The notes under the pieces: model-generated
The model's input: the letters and a program-made list of their open reading frames with translations, nothing else
Told to the model about the DNA's origin: nothing
Database searches by the model: none
Translations under genes and position numbers: made by a program
Source: CG1-02-35-72 sp045046885
GTDB taxonomy: Bacteria > Bacteroidota > Bacteroidia > Flavobacteriales > Flavobacteriaceae
Reading direction: 5' to 3'
NCBI GenBank assembly: GCA_045046885.1
Contig: JASFYX010000029.1
Coordinates: forward strand, 29,586-93,585
Length of the DNA: 64,000 bases
Part shown: positions 15,483-24,760 of the stretch, one piece after another
How positions within the stretch are numbered: the first letter of the stretch is position 1
How the letters are laid out: each line of letters starts with the position of its first letter

Positions 15483-16431
15483 ATTAATAGTTTTAAACCT
15501 TCTTTTTATAGGGGGGATACAATTAATAACGGCACAAACATTTGAAAAAAAGTATCACGAAAACTTTAAGGTGAATAAAGATGTTGTGATAAGTATAAAC
15601 ACATATTATACAGACGTTGTTATTGAAACGTGGAATAGAAATACAGTAGATGTGAGTGCCACAATTACTGTAGCGGGTAAAGATATAAAACAAGAAGATG
15701 CTGATAAATATTTTAAAAATTGGCAATTTGAAGCTTTAGGAAATCATCAAAAGGTTTCTATAAAAGGAGAAAACTCACACTTCTATGCCTATTTAAACAG
15801 AGTAACTGATAGAATTCCGATTCCAGAAATGCCACCAATGCCTGAAATACCCGAGATGCCGGAATTGGCAGTAATGCCAGAATTATCAATCAAAAATTTA
15901 GATATTTTAGATTCGTTTAAAGTTGTTGCACCGCGAATTTTAGATTCCTTTAAAATAGTTGCTCCTCGAATGTTAGATTCTTTGTTAGCAAATACACCAC
16001 GTATGCTAAAAGCTCTAGGAAATATAAAATTAGATTCCTTAAATTTTGATTTTGATGCTTACAAAAAAGATAGTAGTTATTTAGAAAAATGGCAAAAAAA
16101 AGCGCGCAAAAAACATCATTTAACCTATTTTCAAAGAACTTTAATAGATACATCAAAACGTAAGCAAGATTTTGAGACATTAAAAAAGGATTTAGAAAAG
16201 GCCAAAGTAGCCGTGGCTAAACAAAGAAAAGAATATGTTTTACAACGTAAAGAATTGCTTAAAAATCAGACAAAAATGAGATTGAAACAACGCGATGCCG
16301 CCAAAAAAATAAGAGCTGTTTTGGTAAAACGCAATAGGATAAAACTCAAAAAGACTATTTATATAAAAGCGCCAAAAGGAGCTAAGTTTAATATGAAAGT
16401 AAGTTATGGATCGGTTAAATTTCCTAAATAA
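15463..16431 (+). CDS. Exported repeat-containing protein of the sigma/anti-sigma operon
   Basis: The 322-residue protein has a signal peptide (about 1-24, ending GIQLITAQ). A beta-rich N-terminal part follows (about 30-110, INTYYTDVVIETWNRNTVDV) that resembles the adhesin-like DUF4097 type. Next come a Pro/Met/Glu-rich stretch (about 122-140, PEMPPMPEIPEMPEL), three 11-residue repeats beginning LDSFK (149-181) and a long basic coiled-coil region (about 235-300). It ends in a short strand segment KAPKGAKFNMKVSYGSVKF. It overlaps the anti-sigma gene by 20 bases, so it is the third member of one operon. It may be the envelope signal or effector, but the function is unknown. Confidence 0.75.
   Translation: MKTIYYKLIVLNLLFIGGIQLITAQTFEKKYHENFKVNKDVVISINTYYTDVVIETWNRNTVDVSATITVAGKDIKQEDADKYFKNWQFEALGNHQKVSIKGENSHFYAYLNRVTDRIPIPEMPPMPEIPEMPELAVMPELSIKNLDILDSFKVVAPRILDSFKIVAPRMLDSLLANTPRMLKALGNIKLDSLNFDFDAYKKDSSYLEKWQKKARKKHHLTYFQRTLIDTSKRKQDFETLKKDLEKAKVAVAKQRKEYVLQRKELLKNQTKMRLKQRDAAKKIRAVLVKRNRIKLKKTIYIKAPKGAKFNMKVSYGSVKFPK
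15907..16005 (+). repeat. Three 33-base coding tandem repeats
   Basis: Units 15907-15939, 15940-15972 and 15973-16005 encode LDSFKVVAPRI, LDSFKIVAPRM and LDSLLANTPRM. The first two are near identical in protein and the third has diverged. The periodicity is exact and without gaps. Confidence 0.85.
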
Positions 16432-16445
16432 ATTTTTTTAATATA

Positions 16446-16479
16446 AAAGAGGTGTTTAGAATTTATTAAACACCTCTTT
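16446..16479. terminator. Bidirectional terminator between convergent genes
   Basis: The perfect 13-base stem AAAGAGGTGTTTA / TAAACACCTCTTT with loop GAATTTAT lies 15 bases after the exported protein's stop and 20 bases from the epimerase stop on the other strand. Confidence 0.88.
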
Positions 16480-16499
16480 ATTAAATTAAAATTCTTGTT

Positions 16500-17525
16500 T
16501 TATGTTAATATTTGATTTACTAAAGAAGCTCCGTTACCCGGAAGGTCTGAATATTTTACAACACCTTTTTCAATTTTCACCCCTTTTGCAACGTCATTTT
16601 TAAGGAGTAGAGCGCCGTCCATATCAACGTAATTTAAAAGTGGTAATAAATGGGCAATTGCAGAAATCCCTACAGTCGATTCTGTCATACAACCTACCAT
16701 AGTCTTCATACCTAATTTTCGTGCTTTTTCTAACATCCTTTTACCAGGCGTGAGGCCACCACATTTTGTGAGTTTGACATTAACGCCATGAAAATGATTA
16801 AAACATTTAGCTACGTCAGATTCTATAATACAACTTTCGTCGGCAATTATAGGGAGATATGAATTTAAAAATACTTTTTTAGCACCTTCTAAATCGTCAG
16901 CATTTAAAGGTTGTTCTATAAATTCTACACCCAGATTCTTGAGTTTTTTAGAATTCTCTATAGTTTCATCCACACCCCAACTGCAATTGGCATCAACTCT
17001 AAAAATGGCATTGGTATGTTTTCGTAAGGCTGTAATGATGGCAATATCTTCTTTTGTGCCCAATTTTATTTTGTAAATAGGCCAAGGCAATTCTTTCATT
17101 TTAGAAATCATCTTGTCAATTGTATCTATACCAATAGTATAATTAGTCAGTGGATTATGAGTGGTATTAAGATGCCATAATTGGTATAATTTTACCCCTT
17201 TTTTACGGGCGTATAAATCATTAAAAGCTTCATCTAAAGCACACAAGGCAAACATATTTTCTTTTAAATAAGGATGGATTTTAGACCAAAATTCATCTGG
17301 AGTAACATTAGACAATGATTCTATCAGTGATTTTATTTTATTAATATCGTCGGTCATTTTATCAACTGAAATATTGTAATACGGATTTGAAGTAGCTTCA
17401 CCATAACCCGATAAAATGCCATCTGATAATTCAACAATTAGGCTAGGCTGAATGTCATGTGATTTTCTTGAAATGGTAAAGGTGTGTTTTAACTGTAGAT
17501 TAAAGGGATGAAAGGTTAATAGCAT
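16500..17525 (-). CDS. Dipeptide epimerase (L-Ala-D/L-Glu epimerase type), enolase superfamily
   Basis: The 341-residue protein is of the muconate-lactonizing subgroup of the enolase superfamily. Catalytic features are KxK at 152-154 (YKIKLG), the metal ligands D178 (FRVDANCSW), E204 (EFIEQPL) and D229 (IADESC), and the second-face lysine in NVKLTKCGG (about 251). The pattern fits L-Ala-D/L-Glu epimerases that recycle murein peptides, though the enzyme could prefer other dipeptides. No murein tripeptide transporter is adjacent. A minus-strand TATTTTTG at 17559-17566 is a candidate -7 element 34 bases upstream. Confidence 0.9.
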   Translation of the reverse strand: MLLTFHPFNLQLKHTFTISRKSHDIQPSLIVELSDGILSGYGEATSNPYYNISVDKMTDDINKIKSLIESLSNVTPDEFWSKIHPYLKENMFALCALDEAFNDLYARKKGVKLYQLWHLNTTHNPLTNYTIGIDTIDKMISKMKELPWPIYKIKLGTKEDIAIITALRKHTNAIFRVDANCSWGVDETIENSKKLKNLGVEFIEQPLNADDLEGAKKVFLNSYLPIIADESCIIESDVAKCFNHFHGVNVKLTKCGGLTPGKRMLEKARKLGMKTMVGCMTESTVGISAIAHLLPLLNYVDMDGALLLKNDVAKGVKIEKGVVKYSDLPGNGASLVNQILT

Positions 17526-17558
17526 AATTAATTAAAGTAATATTATAATACAAATTAA

Positions 17559-17566
17559 CAAAAATA
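17559..17566 (-). promoter_or_regulatory. Candidate -7 element of the epimerase gene
   Basis: CAAAAATA on the plus strand reads TATTTTTG on the minus strand, matching TAnnTTTG. No clear -33 TTTG is seen. Confidence 0.45.
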
Positions 17567-17675
17567 TATAGACATATTATCTTTCTGAATAGGTGTATCA
17601 CGCTACTTTATATTACATTTTTTAATAGTAATAAATTAAATTTTTCTACTTTAGAAACTTTACATCAATAGTTAG

Positions 17676-17683
17676 TATATTTG
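17676..17683 (+). promoter_or_regulatory. Candidate -7 element of cysS
   Basis: TATATTTG matches the TAnnTTTG consensus, 30 bases upstream of the cysS ATG. The -33 element is not obvious. Confidence 0.5.
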
Positions 17684-17713
17684 AAGCTTTAAAGATTTAA
17701 TTTTATTCGATAG

Positions 17714-19171
17714 ATGTCGCAGCTCAAAATATACAATTCACTTTCAAATTCTAAAGAAATATTTAAACCTATTCACAAAGGCCATTTAGGAATGTATGTT
17801 TGTGGGCCTACGGTTTACAGTAATGTGCACTTGGGTAATGTGCGGACTTTTATGTCGTTCGATATGATTTATCGTTATTTTAAACACTTGGGTTATAAAG
17901 TGCGTTATGTTAGAAATATAACCGATGCAGGTCATTTAGAAGACGATTCTACCGAAGATAAAATTTCAAAAAAAGCACGACTTGAAAAGCTAGAGCCGAT
18001 GGAAATTGTGCAACAATACACAGTAGATTTCCATCATATTTTAGAAAAATTTAATTGTTTTTCGCCCAGTATAGAACCCACAGCTACAGGACATATAGTA
18101 GAACAAATTGAAGCCATTAAAATTATTTTAGAAAAAGGTTTGGCCTATGAGGTTAACGGCTCGGTTTATTTTGACGTCAATAAATACAATGAGAAAAAGC
18201 ATTACGGCATTCTATCAGGTAGAAATCTAGAGGATATGATTTCTAATACCCGCGCTTTAGACGGGCAATCTGAAAAGAAAAATCCGCAAGATTTTGCACT
18301 GTGGAAAAAAGCGGCACCACAACATATTATGCGTTGGCCGTCGCCTTGGAGTATTGGTTTTCCAGGGTGGCATTTAGAATGCTCGGTTATGAGTACCAAA
18401 TATTTAGGTAATACTTATGATATTCACGGGGGCGGCATGGACTTAAAATTCCCACATCACGAATGTGAAATTGCCCAAGCCGAAGCTTGTAACGGCGTAC
18501 CACACGTCAATTATTGGTTACACGCCAATATGTTGACTTTAAATGGTAAAAAAATGTCGAAATCTACGGGAAATAACATTTTGCCCGAAGAGATTTTTAC
18601 AGGTACAAATCCGATTTTAAAAAAGACTTTTACGCCTAGTGCTGTGCGCTTCTTTATGATGCAAGCTCATTATCGCAGTATTTTAGATTTATCAAATGAC
18701 GCTTTAGAAGCATCAGAAAAAGGTTATAAACGCTTGATGGATGCTGTTAAAATTTTGATGGATATAAATCCGTCAGATAAATCAACATTCGATGTAGATT
18801 CTTGGAAAGAAAATTGCTATAAGGCAATGAATGACGATTTTAACACACCTATTCTCATTGCGCATTTATTCGACGCCGTTAAACAAATAAACCTGATAAA
18901 AGATGCTAAAGCTGGTTTAACTCAGGACGATTTGGATAATTTTAAAAATACTTTAAACGCCTTTGTTTTCGATATTTTGGGATTAAAAGACGATGCAGAA
19001 AATACGCGAACCAAAGTTTTAGACGATGTGGTTAAAATGCTTATCAAAATGAGAAATCAGGCAAGAGCTGATAAAAATTGGACTTTATCTGACGAAATTA
19101 GAGATGAGTTAGCCAGTTTAGGTGTTCAGTTAAAAGATGGTAAAGACGGTACAAGTTTTAGTTTAAACTAA
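17714..19171 (+). CDS. cysS: Cysteinyl-tRNA synthetase
   Basis: The 485-residue class I synthetase charges tRNA-Cys. The HIGH motif reads HLGN (39-42), zinc ligands are C30 (MYVCGPTVYS) and the Cys/His of HLECSVMS and HHECEIAQ (near 220-250), and KMSKS is intact in KKMSKSTGN (near 280). The C-terminal DALR-type helical region ends at LGVQLKDGKDGTSFSLN. Length is normal. yidD follows immediately at the next base, using a TTG start, so the two are one transcript. Confidence 0.98.
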   Translation: MSQLKIYNSLSNSKEIFKPIHKGHLGMYVCGPTVYSNVHLGNVRTFMSFDMIYRYFKHLGYKVRYVRNITDAGHLEDDSTEDKISKKARLEKLEPMEIVQQYTVDFHHILEKFNCFSPSIEPTATGHIVEQIEAIKIILEKGLAYEVNGSVYFDVNKYNEKKHYGILSGRNLEDMISNTRALDGQSEKKNPQDFALWKKAAPQHIMRWPSPWSIGFPGWHLECSVMSTKYLGNTYDIHGGGMDLKFPHHECEIAQAEACNGVPHVNYWLHANMLTLNGKKMSKSTGNNILPEEIFTGTNPILKKTFTPSAVRFFMMQAHYRSILDLSNDALEASEKGYKRLMDAVKILMDINPSDKSTFDVDSWKENCYKAMNDDFNTPILIAHLFDAVKQINLIKDAKAGLTQDDLDNFKNTLNAFVFDILGLKDDAENTRTKVLDDVVKMLIKMRNQARADKNWTLSDEIRDELASLGVQLKDGKDGTSFSLN

Positions 19172-19393
19172 TTGAAAAAGATTTTAGCATATCCGTTTAT
19201 ATTGTTGGTAAAATTTTATCAAGCAGCCATATCACCCTATATACCTTCAAGTTGTCGTTATACACCAACTTGTTCGCACTATACTGTAGAGGCTTTACAA
19301 AAGCACGGCTTATTTAAAGGCGGTTGGCTGGCTATAAAACGTATCGGCAGTTGCCATCCTTGGGGAGGAAAAGGCTATGATCCGGTACCGTAA
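19172..19393 (+). CDS. yidD: Membrane protein insertion efficiency factor YidD
   Basis: This 73-residue protein matches YidD along its length: an amphipathic N-terminal helix (ILAYPFILLVKFYQAAISPY), then the conserved SCRYTPTCSHYTVEAL (27-42) and RIGSCHPWGGKGYDPVP at the end. YidD assists the YidC insertase at the inner membrane. The start is TTG at 19172-19174, directly after the cysS TAA. No ATG would keep the conserved N-terminus. Elsewhere yidD usually sits with rnpA-yidC. The cysS-yidD-lgt order here groups it with envelope biogenesis. Confidence 0.95.
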   Translation: MKKILAYPFILLVKFYQAAISPYIPSSCRYTPTCSHYTVEALQKHGLFKGGWLAIKRIGSCHPWGGKGYDPVP

Positions 19394-19488
19394 GTAAATT
19401 ACAAGCACCAAAAATTAAAAAACAAGCATCAAAAAGCAAATCACAATTAGATAAAAAAAATTAACTTTATCAACTTAAAAAAATAAAT

Positions 19489-20340
19489 ATGTTCGCATTT
19501 AGTATTGATTGGAATCCGTCACCTATTTTATTTCACGTAGGCTCTTTTGCTATTCGTTATTACAGTTTGATGTTTGTAATAGCTTTTGTGTTAGGGTTGC
19601 AATTGATGAAGAAGATGTATATAGCCGACAAAGTGCCTTTAGATAAACTCGATCCGTTGTTTATGTATGTGGTTTTAGCCACAATTTTAGGAGCGCGTTT
19701 GGGTCATGTGTTTTTTTACGATTGGGCTTATTTTCAAAATCATTTAACAGAAATCCTTCTTCCAATTAGACAAGAGCAAGGAAAAACAATGTTTTTTGGA
19801 TTAATTAAAAATTATACTTTGACAGGTTTTAGAGGTTTAGCGAGTCATGGTGCTGCTGTCGGAATTATCTTATCACTCTACTATTACAGTAAAAAAGTTA
19901 TAAACAAGCCTTTACTATTTATTTTAGATAGAGTTGGCATTGTTGTAGCATTAGCTGGATTTTTTATTAGGATTGGTAATTTAATGAATTCTGAAATTAT
20001 TGGCAAGCCCACACATAGTAATTTCGGCTTTGTTTTTAAACGCTTAGGCGAAGACTTTCCGAGATATCCCACACAACTTTTTGAAGCTTTTTCTTACCTT
20101 GTAATTTTCTTTATTTTATGGAGAATATATTGGAAAACAGATAGAAAGAAACAATTAGGCTATTTATTTGGTGTCTTTTTTGCTTTGTTATGGACGGTGC
20201 GTTTTTTAATAGAATTTTTAAAAGAACCTCAAGTAGAAGACAGAACCACTTGGCTGTTAAATACGGGGCAATGGTTGAGTATTCCACTTGTTTTAATAGG
20301 TTTATATTTTATTTTTAAAGCTTCTAAAAAACCAATTTAG
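19489..20340 (+). CDS. lgt: Prolipoprotein diacylglyceryl transferase
   Basis: Lgt transfers diacylglycerol from phosphatidylglycerol to the lipobox cysteine of prolipoproteins, in the inner membrane. The 283-residue protein has about seven hydrophobic segments, the conserved FRGLASHGAAVGI (about 110-122) and the Lgt signature RIGNLMNSEIIGKPT (about 161-175), with the C-terminal RFLIEFLKEPQ. The 95-base gap after yidD contains a short imperfect direct repeat (CAAGCACCAAAAA / CAAGCATCAAAAA at about 19402 and 19421). Its products would include the lipoproteins encoded elsewhere in the window (GldI, the PPIase, the PhoD-like protein, the 5'-nucleotidase). Confidence 0.97.
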   Translation: MFAFSIDWNPSPILFHVGSFAIRYYSLMFVIAFVLGLQLMKKMYIADKVPLDKLDPLFMYVVLATILGARLGHVFFYDWAYFQNHLTEILLPIRQEQGKTMFFGLIKNYTLTGFRGLASHGAAVGIILSLYYYSKKVINKPLLFILDRVGIVVALAGFFIRIGNLMNSEIIGKPTHSNFGFVFKRLGEDFPRYPTQLFEAFSYLVIFFILWRIYWKTDRKKQLGYLFGVFFALLWTVRFLIEFLKEPQVEDRTTWLLNTGQWLSIPLVLIGLYFIFKASKKPI

Positions 20341-20397
20341 TATTTGTAACTTTTATTACATTAGTTAATAAATATTCTTAATAACTCAAGATTTTTA

Positions 20398-20426
20398 TTG
20401 AAAGTATAAATTAATTGTTATGTTTG
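20398..20426 (+). promoter_or_regulatory. Promoter of the TonB-dependent receptor gene
   Basis: TTG at 20398-20400, 18 bases, then TATGTTTG at 20419-20426. This is the best match to the Bacteroidota sigma-A consensus in the window. The ATG is 51 bases downstream. Confidence 0.65.
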
Positions 20427-20477
20427 CATAATTAATTTAACAAATCATTAACAATTTAATCATTAAATTTTATTTTT

Positions 20478-23369
20478 ATGAAAGCAAAATTTTACTCATT
20501 CCTTTTTGCTATTTTATTGACTATGCCTATTTTAGCACAGTCTGGTAAAGTAAGCGGAACTGTTGTAGATACCGAAGGTCAACCAATCCCTGGTGTATCG
20601 GTTATTGTAAAAGGTACCTCTAATGGTACTTCAACAGATTTTGACGGAAAGTATTCCGTAAACGCAGCTTCAGACGCTACTTTAGTATTTTCTTATGTAG
20701 GCTACGAAACTGCAAACGTTAAAGTTAACGGTAGATCTACTGTAAACGTAACCTTGCAATCTGGTGTTGCCTTAGACGAAGTAGTTGTAATTGGCTCACG
20801 TAACAAAAACAGAACAGTAACAGATTCACCTGTTCCTGTAGACATTATTGATGTTAAAGCATTGGTGGCAGACAGCCCACAAACAAGTTTAAATCAAATG
20901 TTAAATTATGTAGCACCTTCTTTTACCTCAAACACACAAACTATTTCTGATGGTACTGACCATATAGATCCTGCTTCTTTAAGAGGTTTAGGGCCAGATC
21001 AAGTTTTGGTTTTAATTAATGGTAAACGTCGTCATACATCTTCTTTAGTAAATGTTAACGGTACATTTGGTCGTGGTTCTGTTGGAACAGATTTAAATGC
21101 AATCCCTACAGCAGCTATAGAACGTATAGAAGTGCTTCGTGATGGCGCTGCTTCTCAATATGGCTCTGATGCCATTGCGGGTGTTATAAACATCGTAATG
21201 AAAAAAACGACTAACACTGTTTTAGTTACAACTAATTCAGGTGCATATGCTTCTAAAAACTCAGGTGGATGGCATCAAGGTGGTACTGATGGTGAAACCA
21301 ATGGTGTAAGTATTAACTATGGTTTACCTATAGGAGATAAAGGCGGATTTATAAATCTTACAGGTATGTTTGATTCTAGAAACAGAACAAATAGAATGAT
21401 AGAATGGGAAGGAAAAATTTTCCAAGGCTACAATGCCGTAGAAAGACTTGCCGATAATGCTGGTTACGATTTATCTAAATTATTATTGCCAGCAAATATG
21501 GCCGATGTACAAAATTTTGCACAACAAGTACCTTTTTTCTCTACAGGATTAAAATCTGATATAGCTGCCGCAACTGATATAGGTACATTGCGTTCATTGT
21601 TAAGTGGTGATATCACTACTGACGAACTTGCAGCTAGAGGTTTGCAAAGAAAAGATTTCAATATGAAAGTTGGTCAATCTGCTTTAAGAAGTGCTAAAGC
21701 TTTCTTTAATATGGAATTACCAACTGGAGAAGAAGGAACTATTTATGCTTTTGGTGGTGTGAGTTATAGAAATGGTGATGCAGCTGGTTTTTACAGACTG
21801 CCTTACCAAAGTCGTGCTTATACACCTGCTTATATTAACGGATTTTTACCAGAAATACATTCAAATGTTATAGATAAATCTATCGCTGCTGGTATTCGTG
21901 GTAAAATAGGCGATTGGGATGTTGACTTTAGTCAAACTTGGGGACAAAATAGTTTCGGATATAATATCCAAAACACTTCAAATGCAACATTACAAAATGC
22001 AACCCCATTTGAATTCAATGCTGGTGGATTTGCATTCACACAAACAACTACAAACTTCGATATGTCTAAATATTATGAAGACGAAATGGAAGGCTTAAAC
22101 GTGGCTTTTGGAGCAGAATACAGATTAGAAAATTATGAAATATTTGCAGGAGAAGAAGGTTCTTATGCCAAATATGACACAAAAGGAAATCCTATAACAT
22201 CTCCTGATGCAGACCCTGCTTTAACTGTTCGCGATTTTTATGGCAATGCCAGACCTGGTGGCTCACAAGTATTCCCTGGATTTAGCCCAGCAAATCAATT
22301 GAGTAAATACAGAAGTAGTTTTGCTACTTATGCTGATGTTGAAGCTCAATTTACAGAGTCATTTTTATTGACAGGTGCTGTCCGTTATGAAAATTACAGT
22401 GACTTTGGAGAAACCACTACTTTTAAATTAGCCACTCAAATTAAAGCTTCAGATAACTTCTCTTTTAGAAGTTCATTTAATACAGGTTTTAGAGCCCCCT
22501 CTTTACACCAGTTAAACTTTAACAGTACGTCAACCATATTTGTTGATGGTATTCCAACTGAAGTAGGCACGTTCTCTAATGACAGTCGTGCTGCTAAATT
22601 ATTAGGTATCCCTAAATTAAAACAAGAAGAATCAACTAGTTTTAGTGTTGGATTTACAGGTAAAATGCCAGATGCCAATATTAAATTTACAGTTGATGCT
22701 TATACAATTAAAATAAACGATCGTATCGTTTATACAGGTCAATTTAAAGGGCCAGGTACGGATACAGAATTAGACCGCCTTTTAGCACAAGCCAATGCAG
22801 GTTCTGCTACATTCTTTGCTAATGCTATTGATACCAGGAGTACAGGTTTAGATATTGTTATTACACATAATGGTAATTTAGGTGCTGGTAAATTAAGAAC
22901 AGATTTATCGGCTACTTTTTCTAAAACAGAACAAGTAGGTGGTGTTAAAGCCTCAAAAGTTTTAAAAGATGCAGGTTTAACAGATACTTATTTCGATAAA
23001 ACGAGTCGTATTTATTTAGAAAAAGCGGTACCAAGAGCTAAAGCTAATTTAACTTTTAACTATACTAAAGATAAATTTAATGTGATGTTTAGAAACGTGT
23101 ATTTTGGCCCTGTAACAGAGGCTACAAATACTGTTGCCAACCAACAAGAATTTAGTTCTAAGGTTGTAACCGATTTAACATTTGGTTATAAATTATCTGA
23201 CAACACTAAATTTTCTTTTGGTGCCAGTAACTTATTAGATGTTTATCCAGATGAAGCAATTGAAGCCAATCGTAGTGGAGGTCGTTTTAATTATTCAAGA
23301 CGTTCTCAACAATTTGGTGCAAATGGTCGTTTTATCTTTGCTAGATTGTCTTTTACTTTAAAACAATAG
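20478..23369 (+). CDS. TonB-dependent outer-membrane receptor
   Basis: The 963-residue protein has a signal peptide (about 1-20, LLTMPILAQ), a CarboxypepD_reg-like domain (about 24-100, GTVVDTEGQPIPGVSVIVKG), a plug domain (about 115-240, VLVLINGKRRH and IERIEVLRDGAASQYGSDAI) and a C-terminal 22-strand barrel ending ARLSFTLKQ. It imports an unknown ligand by the TonB energy system. No SusD partner follows, so it is not a polysaccharide-utilisation pair. A siderophore, cofactor, peptide or metal complex is more likely, but this is inference. It has its own promoter and a strong terminator, so it is monocistronic. Confidence 0.93.
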   Translation: MKAKFYSFLFAILLTMPILAQSGKVSGTVVDTEGQPIPGVSVIVKGTSNGTSTDFDGKYSVNAASDATLVFSYVGYETANVKVNGRSTVNVTLQSGVALDEVVVIGSRNKNRTVTDSPVPVDIIDVKALVADSPQTSLNQMLNYVAPSFTSNTQTISDGTDHIDPASLRGLGPDQVLVLINGKRRHTSSLVNVNGTFGRGSVGTDLNAIPTAAIERIEVLRDGAASQYGSDAIAGVINIVMKKTTNTVLVTTNSGAYASKNSGGWHQGGTDGETNGVSINYGLPIGDKGGFINLTGMFDSRNRTNRMIEWEGKIFQGYNAVERLADNAGYDLSKLLLPANMADVQNFAQQVPFFSTGLKSDIAAATDIGTLRSLLSGDITTDELAARGLQRKDFNMKVGQSALRSAKAFFNMELPTGEEGTIYAFGGVSYRNGDAAGFYRLPYQSRAYTPAYINGFLPEIHSNVIDKSIAAGIRGKIGDWDVDFSQTWGQNSFGYNIQNTSNATLQNATPFEFNAGGFAFTQTTTNFDMSKYYEDEMEGLNVAFGAEYRLENYEIFAGEEGSYAKYDTKGNPITSPDADPALTVRDFYGNARPGGSQVFPGFSPANQLSKYRSSFATYADVEAQFTESFLLTGAVRYENYSDFGETTTFKLATQIKASDNFSFRSSFNTGFRAPSLHQLNFNSTSTIFVDGIPTEVGTFSNDSRAAKLLGIPKLKQEESTSFSVGFTGKMPDANIKFTVDAYTIKINDRIVYTGQFKGPGTDTELDRLLAQANAGSATFFANAIDTRSTGLDIVITHNGNLGAGKLRTDLSATFSKTEQVGGVKASKVLKDAGLTDTYFDKTSRIYLEKAVPRAKANLTFNYTKDKFNVMFRNVYFGPVTEATNTVANQQEFSSKVVTDLTFGYKLSDNTKFSFGASNLLDVYPDEAIEANRSGGRFNYSRRSQQFGANGRFIFARLSFTLKQ

Positions 23370-23396
23370 TAAAAATACATTTAAATAATAAATGAT

Positions 23397-23430
23397 AAAA
23401 CTGCTCATATTTTTAAATATGAGCAGTTTT
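23397..23430 (+). terminator. Terminator of the TonB-dependent receptor gene
   Basis: The perfect 16-base stem AAAACTGCTCATATTT / AAATATGAGCAGTTTT with a TT loop is followed by further Ts (23431-23434). Confidence 0.9.
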
Positions 23431-23512
23431 TTTTGTTTAAATAATTCTCATCATTTTACTATTTAAGTCCTATTCTTTTTTATTACTTTGCAAAACGTAA
23501 TAAATTAGCATC

Positions 23513-24760
23513 ATGGGAATATCTACACAATCGTTATCACAACAAAATATAGACTTAGAAAATAAATACGGCGCACATAATTACCATCCACTGCCAGTTG
23601 TTTTAAACAGAGGTGAAGGTGTTTACGTATGGGACGTCGACGGAAAACGTTATTACGATTTTTTATCGGCTTATTCTGCTGTAAATCAAGGTCATTGTCA
23701 TCCTAAAATTACAGAAGCTCTAACTTCTCAAGCCAGTACTTTGGCACTAACTTCTCGTGCATTTTACAACGATGTGTTGGGAAAGTATGAAGAGTACGTT
23801 ACCAAATATTTTGGATTTGATAAGGTATTACCGATGAACTCAGGTGCCGAAGCTGTAGAGACAGCTATTAAATTGTGTAGAAAATATGCTTATGAGAAAA
23901 AAGATATTGCCGAAAATAAAGCCAATATTATAGTATGCGAAGGTAATTTTCACGGCCGTACAACAACCATAATTTCTTTTTCTAATGATCCAGAAGCACG
24001 AGAAAATTTTGGTCCTTATACACCTGGATTTGTTAAAATACCCTATAATGATTTAGCTGCTTTGCAAAATGCTTTAGAAAACACACCAAACGTTGCAGGC
24101 TTTTTAGTAGAACCTATTCAGGGCGAGGCAGGTGTTTTTGTGCCAGATGAAGGTTATTTAAAATTGGCAAAGGCTCTGTGTGAGAAGCATGAGGCTCTTT
24201 TTATTGCTGATGAGGTTCAAACTGGAATTGCTAGGACGGGTAAATTGTTAGCGGTAGATCACGAAAACGTAAAACCTGATATTTTAATTTTAGGGAAAGC
24301 ACTTTCTGGAGGGGCGTATCCTGTTTCGGCTGTTTTAGCAAATGACGACATTATGATGGTTATAAAACCTGGTCAACATGGCTCTACTTTTGGCGGAAAT
24401 CCTATTGCAGCGCGTGTAGCTATTGCGGCTCTAAAAGTTATTAAAGATGAAAATTTAGCTGATAACGCAGAAACATTAGGACAATTGTTTAGAAGCGAAT
24501 TACAAAAACATATAGATACCAATCCTTTGATAAAATTAGTACGTGGCAAAGGGCTTTTAAACGCCATAGTTATTAATGATAAAGAAGATAGTGATGCCGC
24601 TTGGAATATCTGTTTAAAATTAAGAGATAATGGTTTATTAGCCAAACCTACACACGGCAATATTATTCGTTTTGCACCGCCTCTTGTAATGACTAAAGCA
24701 CAATTATTAGACTGTGTGTCAATTATTATTAAGACTTTTTCTGAATTTATAAAGGGTTAA
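23513..24760 (+). CDS. rocD: Ornithine--oxo-acid aminotransferase
   Basis: The 415-residue class III PLP aminotransferase converts ornithine plus 2-oxoglutarate to glutamate semialdehyde. Hallmarks are NSGAEAVETAIKLCRKY (about 103-119), the aspartate of ADEVQTGIARTG (about 230-241), the PLP lysine in LILGKALSGG (about 263) and HGSTFGGNPIAARV (about 293-306). The sequence follows ornithine aminotransferase closely, including YGAHNYHPLPVVL at the start. Acetylornithine aminotransferase is the main alternative and is less likely. Its stop abuts the stop of the convergent Crp/Fnr gene with no gap and no visible terminator. Confidence 0.94.
   Translation: MGISTQSLSQQNIDLENKYGAHNYHPLPVVLNRGEGVYVWDVDGKRYYDFLSAYSAVNQGHCHPKITEALTSQASTLALTSRAFYNDVLGKYEEYVTKYFGFDKVLPMNSGAEAVETAIKLCRKYAYEKKDIAENKANIIVCEGNFHGRTTTIISFSNDPEARENFGPYTPGFVKIPYNDLAALQNALENTPNVAGFLVEPIQGEAGVFVPDEGYLKLAKALCEKHEALFIADEVQTGIARTGKLLAVDHENVKPDILILGKALSGGAYPVSAVLANDDIMMVIKPGQHGSTFGGNPIAARVAIAALKVIKDENLADNAETLGQLFRSELQKHIDTNPLIKLVRGKGLLNAIVINDKEDSDAAWNICLKLRDNGLLAKPTHGNIIRFAPPLVMTKAQLLDCVSIIIKTFSEFIKG

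Noticed and set aside
20478..23369. Polysaccharide-utilisation locus (SusC/SusD)
   Set aside because: The receptor lacks a SusD neighbour and glycoside hydrolases, and is enclosed by its own promoter and terminator.
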